Part shown: piece by piece, positions 33,019 through 42,704 of the stretch | Layout of the letters: the number at the start of each line of letters is the position of its first letter | How positions within the stretch are numbered: position 1 is the stretch's first letter | Assembly (NCBI GenBank): GCA_021647785.1 | Contig: JAKIUC010000030.1 | Span: forward strand, 1 to 54,544 | Source of the DNA: Melioribacteraceae bacterium | Lineage (GTDB): Bacteria > Bacteroidota > Ignavibacteria > Ignavibacteriales > Melioribacteraceae | Length of the DNA: 54,544 nucleotides | Direction of reading: 5' to 3' | Notes under the pieces: generated by a model | Told to the model about the DNA's origin: nothing | Databases searched by the model: none | The model's input: only the letters and a program-made list of their open reading frames with translations | Position numbers and translations under genes: made by a program

Positions 33019-35370
33019 TTAAAATTTAAATGATATACCAAATGTTGGAATAAATGGCATTAAAGTTATCTGTTTAATTTTGGCAACTTCATCTTCTTCA
33101 TCATAAGCAACATAATGAGCAAACGGATTTTGTTGATTATACAAATTATACAATGTTAAATAAGCCTCTGCCGGAAGGTCAAGCATTTCAAATTTGTAAT
33201 TGAAACTTAAATCCATCTTATGATATGCAGGAAGTTTGTATTCATTTCGTCTGGTGTAGTTAAACTGTGTTCTTTCGTCACGGTCTCCTATTACTCCAAG
33301 GGGTGTAAATGAATATTGAGCAGTTGGCATTGTATAACCTTGTCCTGTAGCATAAGCCCAAGTAAGCCCCATAGTAAATACTTCACTAAATTTATAAGCA
33401 AGCACTACCGAAACATCATGCCTTCTATCGTACCTCGGATAAAAAATATTTCCAGCATTTAAATTATCAAATTGTCTGCGAGTCCATGATAAAGTATATC
33501 CAATCCACCCTGTTAAATTGCCGGCTCTTTTATTTATAAATAATTCAATTCCGTAGGCTTCTCCCTTTCCAACAGTAAAAAGTTCCTCAATCGATTCGCT
33601 TCTGTCATAACTTAATATCTCCTTAAACTCATAAAGGTTATCCATATTTCTATAATAAGCCTCCACAGATAAAAGATATTCCTTTTCAGAAAAATAGGCA
33701 TCAAACCCGGTTACAAACTGCTCCGAACGGCTTGGCAAAGTATTTTTTGTTGATGGGAACCACAAGTCCGTAGGTAATGTAATGTCGTTTCTAATTATTA
33801 AATGTAAAAATTGATTTGTAACAGCATAAGCTCCTTTAAAAAATAAATTACTTGTAATTGCAAGCGAAGCAGATAAACGAGGTTCAAAAAGTAACGAGTT
33901 TGATTCTTTAACATAGAATAATCTTACACCAAAATTTGTATTTAATATTGGTGATATTGCCCATTCATCCTGAATAAAAAATGAAGCTTCTGTTAGAAGT
34001 AAATCCTCAGAATAATCTGGAGAGACCTCTAATACTGGGTCATAAAAATCTCTATTAATAAGATTATAAAAATGAAGTGCTAATTCGAAACCAGTTTTAA
34101 GTGTGTGCGAATCATCCCATTTATATTCGAGATTAGTTTTAGCAATAAGATCTTTCAAATCAGATGATGAGAAATAATCATTTGCCAGCGAATCATTTTT
34201 TATATCATCAAGTGTAGTCTTTGTTCTAAAATTGATATAACTTAAGTTTGTATTTATCAGTAGCGAACTCGTAGTTATGTTTAACCAATTCAAGTTAAAA
34301 GAAGTATTGCTCCATTTAATATCGTAATTAAAATCTTCCGAACTTGTTGGGCTATAAATATAATCACTATTAAAATTACCACTAACGGAAATAATCTCAT
34401 TATCAGATATGTTATAATTTATCTTTCCATTTAAATCAAAAAAATTGTACCTCGGTGTTGAGCCATCATTATTAAAATTTTGTTGATAAAGATCATAATA
34501 CATAACCCTCGAAGAAATCATATATGTTGCCTTCTCAGATATTGGTCCTTCAAGTGTGCCGTGAGAAATTATAGTTCCTACTCCAACAGTTCCCTTTTCT
34601 TTCTCCTTAGTACCGCCACGCAATTTAATATCTAAAATGCTTGATAATCTTCCGCCATACTCAGCTGGGTAAGCTCCTTTTATCAATCTTATATCATGTA
34701 CAGCATTAGAGTTAAAAGAGCTTGCAATATTCCCGAGGTGAGCAGGACTATAAACTACCATTCCATCAACTAAAGTTAAATTTTGGTCAGGTGAACCTCC
34801 TCTTACGTAGAGACCAGTTGACATATCACTTGCAACTTTTACTCCTGGCAGCATTTGGAGAGTTTTAAAAATATCAACTTCACCAGAAAAAGATGGAAGC
34901 ATTTGCAGCAATTCAGGAGAGATGTCAATTGTGCTTAAACCTACATCATCCATTTTTTTATCTCGTACAATTATCTCCTGCAGTTCAACATCTTCCTGTT
35001 CCATTTTTACATTTAGACTTAATGAACCAGATAGTACCGTAATATTTACTTCCTCAATTTTACTTTTAAAACCAATGCTTCTAAAAATTATAAAGTAGTT
35101 CCCTTTTGAAACATTAGGGATTACATAAAAACCATATCTGTTGGATGATGTTCCTTTGAAGGGAGGGTTATCAATATCTATACTATCTTTATAAACCAGG
35201 ATGTTCGCTCCAATCATCTGATCACCTGTGGTAGCATCTGTGATTAATCCTGAAATTGTAACATTCTTACCCTGAGCAGATAGAAGAGAAAAGGATACTA
35301 AAAATACGAAAGTAAAAAGAGTTTTAACTATTTGTTTTTGTGTGTTACTATTCAAAATAAAACCCACCAT
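33019..35370 (-). CDS. TonB-dependent receptor with carboxypeptidase-like regulatory domain
   Basis: 783 residues. A signal peptide lies at about 1-33. A CarboxypepD-regulatory-like domain spans about 36-120 (VTISGLITDATTGDQMIGANI, NRYGFYVIPNVSKGNYFIIF). The plug domain is around 150-260 (GEVDIFKTLQMLPGVK, GLYVRGGSPDQNLTLVDGM). The rest is a 22-strand-type outer-membrane barrel ending in an aromatic residue (ISFKF). It imports an unknown ligand using the TonB-ExbBD energy module. It is first in an operon with a DUF4249 lipoprotein and two rhodanese-like lipoproteins, suggesting a four-part outer-membrane complex. Confidence 0.92.
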   Translation of the reverse strand: MVGFILNSNTQKQIVKTLFTFVFLVSFSLLSAQGKNVTISGLITDATTGDQMIGANILVYKDSIDIDNPPFKGTSSNRYGFYVIPNVSKGNYFIIFRSIGFKSKIEEVNITVLSGSLSLNVKMEQEDVELQEIIVRDKKMDDVGLSTIDISPELLQMLPSFSGEVDIFKTLQMLPGVKVASDMSTGLYVRGGSPDQNLTLVDGMVVYSPAHLGNIASSFNSNAVHDIRLIKGAYPAEYGGRLSSILDIKLRGGTKEKEKGTVGVGTIISHGTLEGPISEKATYMISSRVMYYDLYQQNFNNDGSTPRYNFFDLNGKINYNISDNEIISVSGNFNSDYIYSPTSSEDFNYDIKWSNTSFNLNWLNITTSSLLINTNLSYINFRTKTTLDDIKNDSLANDYFSSSDLKDLIAKTNLEYKWDDSHTLKTGFELALHFYNLINRDFYDPVLEVSPDYSEDLLLTEASFFIQDEWAISPILNTNFGVRLFYVKESNSLLFEPRLSASLAITSNLFFKGAYAVTNQFLHLIIRNDITLPTDLWFPSTKNTLPSRSEQFVTGFDAYFSEKEYLLSVEAYYRNMDNLYEFKEILSYDRSESIEELFTVGKGEAYGIELFINKRAGNLTGWIGYTLSWTRRQFDNLNAGNIFYPRYDRRHDVSVVLAYKFSEVFTMGLTWAYATGQGYTMPTAQYSFTPLGVIGDRDERTQFNYTRRNEYKLPAYHKMDLSFNYKFEMLDLPAEAYLTLYNLYNQQNPFAHYVAYDEEDEVAKIKQITLMPFIPTFGISFKF

Positions 35371-35430
35371 AAATAAGTGAGCTAAAACTACATAATTATC
35401 CTTGTTTTAGCAATTTTTTTTATTCACAAA

Positions 35431-36213
35431 TTAACTGGTTTCACCTCTATTCATTTTAAGTGTTTCAAAAAGCCCTAATAAAACTAAATTTTGGTCAACA
35501 ATATCAAATAATCCTGAATTTGTAAAAAGAGATGAGAAGCCTCCAGTTCCTATAATAACGGGTTTAACACCTTGGAATGCTTCAATAGTGATATTATTCG
35601 TAATCTCTTTTATCATCCCTATCTGACCATGATATAATCCGATTTGGATACTTTCTGTTGTCGTCTTCCCATAAGATAAGTCAATAGATTTAATTTCGAC
35701 CCTCGGTAATTTTGCAGTCTGATTTTCCAAACCTTCCATCGATATTCTGATACCCGGGATTATAACTCCTCCAAGATATTCACACGATTTTGAGATTACA
35801 CAAAAAGTTGTCGCCGTACCAAAATCAACAATGATAATATTTTGATGCGGATGCAATTTGGTTGCTGCTACTGCATTTGCAATTCTATCGCTGCCAACCT
35901 CGTGCGGATTTTTATATTTAATTTTAAATCCGGTTTTAACTCCAGCTTCCAAAAGAAAAGGAGTGAGATTAAAATATTTTCTGATACCACTTACAAGAGA
36001 ATGATTTCTATCAGGAACAACACTACATATTGCAACATCCTCAATAAGCATAGGGTCAAAATCATTTTCTCGTAGAACTGATTTTAAGAACAATCCAATT
36101 TCATCTGATGAAAATGATTGCTTTGTTGTTTTTCTAAATTGCAGAATAAGTTCATCTTTGTTAAACAATCCGCCTAAAATTTGAGTGTTGCCAACATCAA
36201 GGGTTAATATCAT
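35431..36213 (-). CDS. coaX: Type III pantothenate kinase
   Basis: Phosphorylates pantothenate, the first step to CoA. The ASKHA-fold motifs are LDVGNTQILGGLF at the N-terminus, GSDRIANAVAA near residue 100 and IVDFGTATTFCVI (phosphate loop), then GGVIIPGI. An ATG at 36225 also exists, but GGAGG lies 5 bases before the ATG at 36213, which overlaps the coaBC stop as ATGA. That start (260 residues) is preferred. It is the last gene of the pantothenate operon. Confidence 0.94.
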   Translation of the reverse strand: MILTLDVGNTQILGGLFNKDELILQFRKTTKQSFSSDEIGLFLKSVLRENDFDPMLIEDVAICSVVPDRNHSLVSGIRKYFNLTPFLLEAGVKTGFKIKYKNPHEVGSDRIANAVAATKLHPHQNIIIVDFGTATTFCVISKSCEYLGGVIIPGIRISMEGLENQTAKLPRVEIKSIDLSYGKTTTESIQIGLYHGQIGMIKEITNNITIEAFQGVKPVIIGTGGFSSLFTNSGLFDIVDQNLVLLGLFETLKMNRGETS

Positions 36214-37430
36214 TTTGTCCTCCATTTATTAAATATTTTTTCAGCAAGAGCATCTGCTGTTTCGATGGTTTCATTCTCCCAATCTTCATTTACAATTTCA
36301 AACAATTGCTGTACTTCATTATTTCTATCAGATAGTGCATTGAAAACTATTAAATCAGCATTGGAATTATCAAACAACTTTTTTATTTCCTCACCCTTTC
36401 GTTTATCATTTTTATTATCTAATAACTTAAAAGCTATTAGTTTAATATTACTATTAATAGACCATGTTTTTATATTATTAACTAATTTAATATTCTTTGA
36501 AAGAATTACTTTGAGTAAATCAGAAGAAGAATCCAATTTCTTTTGAAGCGGTAGTTTTCTCTTAACACCAGCATCCTCAATGCTTGTAGGCGAGTAATCA
36601 CTTACAGCAGCAGCATGAATAACCAAATCATATTTTTTTGAAGTAAGCTCAGACTTCAAAAGTATCTTCAAACTTTGAAAAGAATTATATTGCAAAATAT
36701 TCAAATCTAATTCGGGTTCAACTGCTGATTCAGAAAGAAGCAGTGTAACATCGGCACCATTGATGTAAAAATACTCAGCAATTTTAACTGCTGTTCTTCC
36801 GGATGACATATTTGATATATTTCTCATTCCATCAATATTTTCAATTGTACCCCCACCTGTAATTAGAACTATCTGTTTGCTGCTTCCAACTCTATGAAGA
36901 TGATTGCAGATATGACCAAATATTTTATTGGGTTCTAATAATTTGCCTTCACCAAAATCACCGCAGGCGAGATGCCCTTTATCAGTAGGGAGTATATGAA
37001 TTCCCCATTGCGAAAGTTTTTTCAAAGATTCTTGAGTTGCTGGATGTTTGTACATAGCTGTATTCATTGCCGGAGCTATGAGATATGGTTTTTTAAAGTC
37101 GTGTGCTAAGAATAGTGAAGTTGCTAAGTTGTCTGCAATTCCATTTGCAAACTTGCTGATAGTGTTTGCACTTGCAGGAATGGCTATTGTTAAATCAGCC
37201 CATTTGGTTAATTCAATATGGCTCATCATCTTGCCATGTTCAAATACATCTGTATATATTGGCTTATGTGTTAATCCTTCAAGCGTTGCGATGCCTATAA
37301 ATTCCAAAGCAGATTTAGTTGCCACAACTTCTACTTCAATTCCGGCTTGCATTAATTTTGAAATTAAATAAGCAGATTTATAAGCTGCAATTGATCCGGT
37401 TATAATAACTAATACTTTATATTTCAACAT
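36210..37430 (-). CDS. coaBC: Bifunctional phosphopantothenoylcysteine decarboxylase/phosphopantothenate-cysteine ligase
   Basis: About 406 residues. The N-terminal flavoprotein domain (ITGSIAAYKSAYLISKL, AMNTAMYKHPATQESL, HLACGDFGEGKL) decarboxylates the cysteine adduct. The C-terminal CoaB domain (ITGGGTIENIDGMRNISNMSSGR, DLVIHAAAVSDYSP) joins cysteine to 4'-phosphopantothenate using CTP. The start is taken at the ATG at 37430, two codons inside a possible TTG start. The gene overlaps the panC 3' end by 14 bases and coaX by 4 bases. Confidence 0.94.
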   Translation of the reverse strand: MLKYKVLVIITGSIAAYKSAYLISKLMQAGIEVEVVATKSALEFIGIATLEGLTHKPIYTDVFEHGKMMSHIELTKWADLTIAIPASANTISKFANGIADNLATSLFLAHDFKKPYLIAPAMNTAMYKHPATQESLKKLSQWGIHILPTDKGHLACGDFGEGKLLEPNKIFGHICNHLHRVGSSKQIVLITGGGTIENIDGMRNISNMSSGRTAVKIAEYFYINGADVTLLLSESAVEPELDLNILQYNSFQSLKILLKSELTSKKYDLVIHAAAVSDYSPTSIEDAGVKRKLPLQKKLDSSSDLLKVILSKNIKLVNNIKTWSINSNIKLIAFKLLDNKNDKRKGEEIKKLFDNSNADLIVFNALSDRNNEVQQLFEIVNEDWENETIETADALAEKIFNKWRTK

Positions 37431-38172
37431 TATCAATCAACCTTATATTACTTAAGAAAACTGCTCCATACCTAATACCATCAAGTGTTTCAACGTAATC
37501 TGTTCTGAATCCAGATTTATTTAATTCATCTATAATTTCAGAATCAGATTTTTTTGATTTAAGCAGAACCGGAAACAAATCGGCATTTTTTTTATCATCA
37601 CTACTTAATCTTCTATTGCGGGAACTCATTGCCAGTCCGTTACTCTCTCTAACGGTTGGCGATGCAACAATCTTTATATCCATAAAAAATGCGTCAACCA
37701 TTCCACGTATTAGCAATAGCTGCTGTCTATCTTTTTCACCAAAATATGCTCGTACAGGTTTGATTATGTTCAGTAATTTCATTACAACTGTAAGCATACC
37801 AGAAAAATGCCCTTTACGAGATTTGCCGCAGAGTTTTTTGCTAAAAGATGTTTCCTCAATTTTATAAGTAAAATCATCAGGGTACATCTCGCCATAACTT
37901 GGAGTAAAGAGATAATCGACATTCAATTTTTCTAAAATCACTATATCATCTTTTAGTGATGATGGATAATTAGTGAGATCGTTTTTGTTATCGAACTGAG
38001 TTGGATTCAGAAAAACACTTACAACAACAATGTCATTTTCTTTCTTTGCTCTCTCTATTAGACTGATATGCCCTTGATGTAGTGCTCCCATAGTGGGAAC
38101 AAAGCCTACAGAGAGATCTGCAAACTGCCTCAATTCAATTTTAAGTTCTACTATTTGTGAAATATTTTTCAA
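37417..38172 (-). CDS. panC: Pantothenate synthetase
   Basis: Condenses pantoate with beta-alanine using ATP. 251 residues, slightly shorter than common versions (about 280) but with all motifs: FVPTMGALHQGHISLI (HIGH-type nucleotide motif), VSVFLNPTQFDNKNDL, KKLCGKSRKGHFSGMLTVV, YFGEKDRQQL and AMSSRNRRL. The start is TTG, overlapping the panB stop as TTGA, with GGAGAG 7 bases upstream deciding it. Translation is coupled to panB. Confidence 0.94.
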   Translation of the reverse strand: MKNISQIVELKIELRQFADLSVGFVPTMGALHQGHISLIERAKKENDIVVVSVFLNPTQFDNKNDLTNYPSSLKDDIVILEKLNVDYLFTPSYGEMYPDDFTYKIEETSFSKKLCGKSRKGHFSGMLTVVMKLLNIIKPVRAYFGEKDRQQLLLIRGMVDAFFMDIKIVASPTVRESNGLAMSSRNRRLSSDDKKNADLFPVLLKSKKSDSEIIDELNKSGFRTDYVETLDGIRYGAVFLSNIRLIDNVEI

Positions 38173-38960
38173 TTATAACTCTCCTTTTCTGATGGGAAAA
38201 CATTTGCTTTAACTTCTTCGTTGTAATTATTTAGAGCAGACTTTATACTGCTGTATCCAGTAAAATACTTTTTTAAAAACTTTGGATTGAAATTTTTATT
38301 AAGTCCTAACATATCATGCAAAACTAAAATTTGACCTGAAGTATATTTACCAGCACCAATTCCTATAGTTGGAATTGTTAGAGATTCTGTAATAGTTTTT
38401 GATATTTCAGAAGGAAGCATTTCCAGTACTAATGCAAAAATTCCGGAGTCTTCCAATCTCTTAGCTTCATCAATAATTTTTTCGGCATCACTTTGCGATT
38501 CACCTTGCAGAGTAAAGCCGCCAAATTTATGAACCGACTGCGGGGTTAAGCCAATATGCCCCATTACAGGAATTCCGCTCGAAACCAAATAATTGATATC
38601 ATCCAACACACCATTTGCCCCTTCAATTTTTATAGCTTCTGCACCGGCTTTAAATATTGCATCAACAGAATCTATAAGTTTCTCTCTCCCTTTCTTGTGA
38701 GCGAGAAAGGGTAAATCAGAAATAAGGAATTTATTCTTCAAACCTCTTTTAACTGCTGAGGTATGTGTTGCCATCATATCAACAGTTGCATTAATTGTTG
38801 TATCAAAACCATGCATCACCATTGCTGCACTGTCTCCAACCAAAACTGCATCAATATCACTTTCATCAATAATTTGTGCAGACCAGTAGTCATAACAAGT
38901 AACCATCGAAATATTCTTGCCTTCGCTTTTTAGCTTTTTAAATCCGTTAATGTTTTTCAT
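38169..38960 (-). CDS. panB: Ketopantoate hydroxymethyltransferase
   Basis: Adds a hydroxymethyl group to 2-oxoisovalerate, the first committed step of pantothenate synthesis. 263 residues. The conserved pieces are MVTCYDYWSAQIIDESDID, VLVGDSAAMVMHGFDTT (metal-binding Asp), AIKIEGANGV, GIPVMGHIGLTPQSVHKFGGF and TIGIGAGKYTSGQILVLHDMLGL. It is the first gene of panB-panC-coaBC-coaX. A TTGACA (39020-39025, minus) occurs upstream, but no well-spaced -10 box was found. Confidence 0.95.
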   Translation of the reverse strand: MKNINGFKKLKSEGKNISMVTCYDYWSAQIIDESDIDAVLVGDSAAMVMHGFDTTINATVDMMATHTSAVKRGLKNKFLISDLPFLAHKKGREKLIDSVDAIFKAGAEAIKIEGANGVLDDINYLVSSGIPVMGHIGLTPQSVHKFGGFTLQGESQSDAEKIIDEAKRLEDSGIFALVLEMLPSEISKTITESLTIPTIGIGAGKYTSGQILVLHDMLGLNKNFNPKFLKKYFTGYSSIKSALNNYNEEVKANVFPSEKESYN

Positions 38961-39859
38961 CTCTTTCTCATCAGATTTTTAGAATCAAGATATCAGACAC
39001 AAGATTTTTTCTAGTGTCTTGTCAATATTGTAATATCGCACAAAACCTTCTTCATAGGACTCCTAAGGAGAAGGTGGAGTGTAATAAATCCACGTTATTC
39101 ATTTTTTTATTTCACCCCACTTTTTTAAAAACTTCTCTAAGTGAGTCCTTCGGACAAGTCTTCTTTTTAATCCCGCAGAGCGGGACAAGAGTTAATTCTC
39201 CGCCCCCGTATGGCGAAATAAAAATTCCGATTGATTCTCCGTCCGCTTGCGGCGGGGTAGTTCATTAATTTTTAAGTACATTGTGCCCCCACAAAAAAGG
39301 GGCAAGCTGTGCCTCCCAAAGGTCTGTGAGACTCTTACAGAGGATACTTACAGTAGATGGCACTTATCTCTTCTACTATTCTTTTATATTTACCATAATT
39401 TCGTGCCTACCTGTTCCGCTCCTTTTACGGAATGGTGCTAAAAGAAATATTAGCTCTATCTTGTTCGGCGAAGCTCGCTTTTTGAGCGAAGAACGAAAGG
39501 AGCGACATTATGGTAACAACCCATAAAAGTAATTAAAAGAAAGTCCCAAAGGGACGACACTAAACAAACTTAATTCAATTTTGGAACGTAGAATAAAAAC
39601 ACAAACCAAATTGTCTGTGAGACTATTACGTCATTAAATATTATTTTATAATTTTTTGTGCATTACGGTACTTGTCCTTAGATCAAGTCCTTCACAAATT
39701 GTAATTTAGAATGTTACAATGTAGCTGTCTTTCAATCAGCTCAATAATTTTGCAGTTCAAAATTAACAATAATATTTAGTAAAGTAAAAGTTTTTAACTC
39801 AAATCATTTAGTCTTTTTTATGGCATTGCCAAAACCTATTCTTCTCACTATCTTTTGTT
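38961..39859. repeat. Non-coding 0.9-kb region with a cluster of short GC-rich palindromes
   Basis: No credible gene is visible between divergent panB and the beta-propeller gene. The region holds many small palindromes: GTCCTTCGGAC (39145-39155), TCCCGCAGAGCGGGA (39171-39185), one around CCGCTTGCGG (39243), TGCCCC/GGGGCA (about 39284-39304), TTCCG/CGGAA (39415-39432) and GTCCCAAAGGGAC (39543-39555). The words GTCTGTGAGACTNTTAC (39322 and 39613) occur twice. TACCTGTTCCGC (39408) recurs at 49174. This looks like accumulated REP-type elements. Short ORFs here have atypical composition and are not believed. Confidence 0.6.
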
Positions 39860-40714
39860 ATGAACTTTATGAAAATATCCATACTTCTATTGCTGCTTCT
39901 TAATTTTAATTTTGCCCAGTCAATTATATTTAGAGGGGAAATTGGTGAGTTTGAATCTGCCTCTGCTTTTACATTAACTCCGGGTGAAGTATTTTTTGTT
40001 ACAGATTTATCAAAGAATGAAATTGTAAAACTTGACACATTAGGAAATATCATTGAATCTATTGGTGGCTATGGCTGGAGCAGTTCAACATTTGATGAAC
40101 CAGTTGATATTTTTGCTACTGATTTGCGAGTTTATGTTACTGATAAAAACAATAATAGAATTCAAGTATTTGATAAAGACATAAATTATCTATTTCTTAT
40201 CCAAACTGACGAACAGACGGACGACATAAATAATTTTCAATATCCAACAAGTTGTGCTACTTCAATTCAAGGAGATATTTATATTTTAGATTCAGATAAT
40301 ACTCGCATTATGAAATTCAATTCAGAGGGTAATTTCTTATTAGAATTTGGCAATTATGATTCTGGCGATTATATGCTTTCATCGCCCACACAGTTGGCTC
40401 TCTCGCAAGATTCTAAAATATTTGTGTTAGATGAAAACAAACTAATTGTATATGACCAATATGGAATGGGATTATTAAAACTTAACTCTAAAATAGAACC
40501 AGAAAATATTAATATTACTTTTAATAATCTTATTGTAAACACAACCGATTCTCTATTCTATTTAAACTTGCAAAACCCAAATAGTAGGTTCGTAAATATT
40601 ACTCCAAATAATCTTGATGAAGATATAGAAATTATTGAGGGCATTATATATAACCGAAATCTATATATACTTACTGAGACACAGATTCTTCACTATACAA
40701 TTATTTTAGAGTAG
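39860..40714 (+). CDS. Secreted beta-propeller (NHL/6-blade type) protein
   Basis: 284 residues with a signal peptide (LLLLLNFNFAQ, cleavage near residue 20; Met4 is an alternative start). NHL-like blades recur: FFVTDLSKNEIVKLDTLGNII, VYVTDKNNNRIQVFDKDINYL, IYILDSDNTRIMKFNSEGNFL and FVLDENKLIVYDQYG. This predicts a periplasmic or surface propeller used for protein or ligand binding. No catalytic motif is visible. It starts a small plus-strand operon with two membrane-protein genes. Confidence 0.75.
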   Translation: MNFMKISILLLLLLNFNFAQSIIFRGEIGEFESASAFTLTPGEVFFVTDLSKNEIVKLDTLGNIIESIGGYGWSSSTFDEPVDIFATDLRVYVTDKNNNRIQVFDKDINYLFLIQTDEQTDDINNFQYPTSCATSIQGDIYILDSDNTRIMKFNSEGNFLLEFGNYDSGDYMLSSPTQLALSQDSKIFVLDENKLIVYDQYGMGLLKLNSKIEPENINITFNNLIVNTTDSLFYLNLQNPNSRFVNITPNNLDEDIEIIEGIIYNRNLYILTETQILHYTIILE

Positions 40715-40719
40715 AAAGA

Positions 40720-41178
40720 TTGCAACAACGAATTAGAGTTATCTTATTTTTATTAATTATAATTTGGGTCTTCGGAATATTTATTGAATTTTTTATTCCG
40801 CTGCAAAACAATCTCGCATACCTCTTCCCATTTTTTGAAGGAATTTATTCAACTGTTTGTCATCAACAATTAGAAAAACTAATTAACATAAATGGGTATC
40901 AAACATTAGTTTGTTCGCGCTGTGCCGGAATATATTTGGGAGGGTTACTCTCATCATTCATTTTACTTTTTGCTTTTAAAATTAATTTCAAAAATGGCAA
41001 GCTCATCCTTGCTGCATCAATTCCAATGTTAGTTGATGTACTCCTTTATTCAAGCGGGTTTTATGATTATACTAAAAGTATTGCTTTTGTAACTGGTCTG
41101 TTTTTTGGTTTTATTGGAATTGCTTATATTTACAACGGTTTACAAATATTACTTGTGAGAAATGGAAAATCTGAATAA
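40720..41178 (+). CDS. DUF2085 membrane protein
   Basis: 152 residues with four predicted membrane helices. The DUF2085 signature is clear: CHQQLEKL near residue 49 and CSRCAGIYLGGL near residue 66, giving Cys/His residues that could bind a metal. Translation must begin at TTG 40720, 6 bases after the previous stop; no ATG is available before the first helix. Function of the family is unknown. Confidence 0.75.
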   Translation: MQQRIRVILFLLIIIWVFGIFIEFFIPLQNNLAYLFPFFEGIYSTVCHQQLEKLININGYQTLVCSRCAGIYLGGLLSSFILLFAFKINFKNGKLILAASIPMLVDVLLYSSGFYDYTKSIAFVTGLFFGFIGIAYIYNGLQILLVRNGKSE

Positions 41179-41677
41179 AAAATATATTTCACCTTTGGTG
41201 GTTGGTTTAGGTGCTGGTGTTCTTACCATAGTACCAGTTATTAAAAGTCTTGGATGTTGTTTGCTAATTCCCGTAGCTGCATTTATTGCACTGATGCTTG
41301 AACAGAAAGCGAATAATGATTTTTCAAAACTCGCAATAAAAAAAGGAGTAATATTCGGGCTTATTACTGGATTAACTGCAGCAATTTTTGGAACTACTTT
41401 CGATTTTATAATTACCCTTATTACACACACAAATGATTTAGTTGTATCTTTTCCACAAATGGTAGAAACAATTAATAGCTTCCCAATAAAGGAAGCAACA
41501 AGAGATGAAGTAATTTCTTTACTAAGTGATGTTGTAGAGAGCATTAAGAGCTATGGGTTCTCACCCCTTTATACACTTTCATTTTTATTTAATAATCTCT
41601 TTACAAATTCTATATTTGGAATGTTAGGCGGAATTATTGGTGTGCAAATTCTTAATACACGAAATGCTAAAAAGTAA
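41162..41677 (+). CDS. Hypothetical four-helix membrane protein
   Basis: 171 residues, overlapping the DUF2085 gene by 17 bases. It has a glycine-rich first helix (LVVGLGAGVLTIVPVIKSLGCCLLIPVAAFIAL), helices near 60-80 and 125-165, and an amphipathic loop with VETINSFPIKEATRDEV. It resembles DUF4199-like Bacteroidota membrane proteins only in general layout. The tight overlap suggests co-translation with the DUF2085 protein. Function unknown. Confidence 0.65.
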   Translation: MENLNKKYISPLVVGLGAGVLTIVPVIKSLGCCLLIPVAAFIALMLEQKANNDFSKLAIKKGVIFGLITGLTAAIFGTTFDFIITLITHTNDLVVSFPQMVETINSFPIKEATRDEVISLLSDVVESIKSYGFSPLYTLSFLFNNLFTNSIFGMLGGIIGVQILNTRNAKK

Positions 41678-41800
41678 AAATCGTATGAAAATTGTTTTTG
41701 TTCTTTCCTCAATAAAATAATTAATTTACTTCATTTTTTAATTGTTGCTGAAGTGATTCACAACCAATTTTATTACTCGGATGTCAAGTACCATTCCCTA

Positions 41801-41870
41801 CCACTACATGAAGTTTCTACTTTTCTGGAATAATATTTTGTCGAGGAGTAGTCCACTACAGTCTTGTAAT
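41801..41870. repeat. 70-bp intergenic repeat, copy 1
   Basis: It shares with the copy at 43525-43596 a 35-base block of identity (from TTTCTACTTTTCTGG to TTTTGTCGAGGAGT) and flanking words CCACTAC and CTTGTAAT at matching distances. It lies between the end of the plus-strand operon and the convergent outer-membrane protein gene. Confidence 0.7.
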
Positions 41871-41871
41871 A

Positions 41872-42567
41872 TTAATTAAAAATATAATTAACACCAAATA
41901 CACCATGCAAATAATTTTCCTTTTTACTATTATTTGTAAAGCTATATCCAATCATTGTTCTGATATTAAATTGATTAAATAATTGATACTCACTTCCAAT
42001 ACTAAAGAGTAATGCTCCATCATCCGAAGAATTATAAGGTGAATATTTTTCAAAATATGCTTCACCAATTAATTGAAAACTATTAAAAATTCTCTTCTTT
42101 GTTGATAAGCTAAAGAAGTAATTGTGTACAAATAAATTAAAAGGAGGAGATTCAATTCGAAAATCACCACCAAGTTTTGTATCAAAATATGTGTCGAATA
42201 TTTTTGCTCTGTAGGAAGCAAACAATCCTATTCTTGACCAATAAAAGTGAATATATGAACCTATCGTTAAATCTTTAGTCAAATTATAACTGCTTGAGAA
42301 GAATACAAAATAGTCACCAAAATCATCTACTGGTCTTATGTTAAAATTAATAGCAATTTTGTTGTTGAACGAATAGAGCCAATCAAAATATAAAGACCCA
42401 TAATCTGATGTATTTAGACCTAATTCAATGATAGCTTTTTGAGGATTAATGACTTCAAATGCACCAGTATTAAAACTGCGGATAGTTTCATTCTGTGCAT
42501 ATATTTGGAAATAAAGCACAAATAAAAATATTACGAGAGAAAACTTTTTCATCATCTTACCCTTCAA
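41872..42567 (-). CDS. Hypothetical outer-membrane beta-barrel protein
   Basis: 231 residues; the start is more likely at Met5 or Met6 (MMKKFSLVIFLFVLYFQIYAQ), giving a signal peptide. The rest alternates hydrophobic and polar residues with many Phe/Tyr (YFVFFSSSYNLTKDLTIGSY, LFASYRAKIFDTYFDTKLGG) and ends VFGVNYIFN, as expected of a barrel of about 10-12 strands. No family is recognised. It stands alone, and both its flanking regions contain short repeats. Confidence 0.6.
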   Translation of the reverse strand: MKGKMMKKFSLVIFLFVLYFQIYAQNETIRSFNTGAFEVINPQKAIIELGLNTSDYGSLYFDWLYSFNNKIAINFNIRPVDDFGDYFVFFSSSYNLTKDLTIGSYIHFYWSRIGLFASYRAKIFDTYFDTKLGGDFRIESPPFNLFVHNYFFSLSTKKRIFNSFQLIGEAYFEKYSPYNSSDDGALLFSIGSEYQLFNQFNIRTMIGYSFTNNSKKENYLHGVFGVNYIFN

Positions 42568-42704
42568 TTTGTAAATTGTTTATTCTTACTATTCTAAAGT
42601 GTTATTGTAATTTCACAAACGCATTTTTAACAAAGCAACTGACGACCCACAACTAAGCTACTACCGTAGTTAATAAATAGAAATACTTTGACCAAACATA
42701 TTAG

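Noticed and set aside
35381-35411. Inverted repeat GCTAAAAC/GTTTTAGC as terminator of the CoA operon
   Set aside because: On the minus strand there is no T-tract after it; the T-run is on the other side, so it was not called.
39014-39526. Three short plus-strand ORFs in the palindrome-rich gap
   Set aside because: They translate GC-rich palindromes, overlap each other in different frames and lack ribosome sites.
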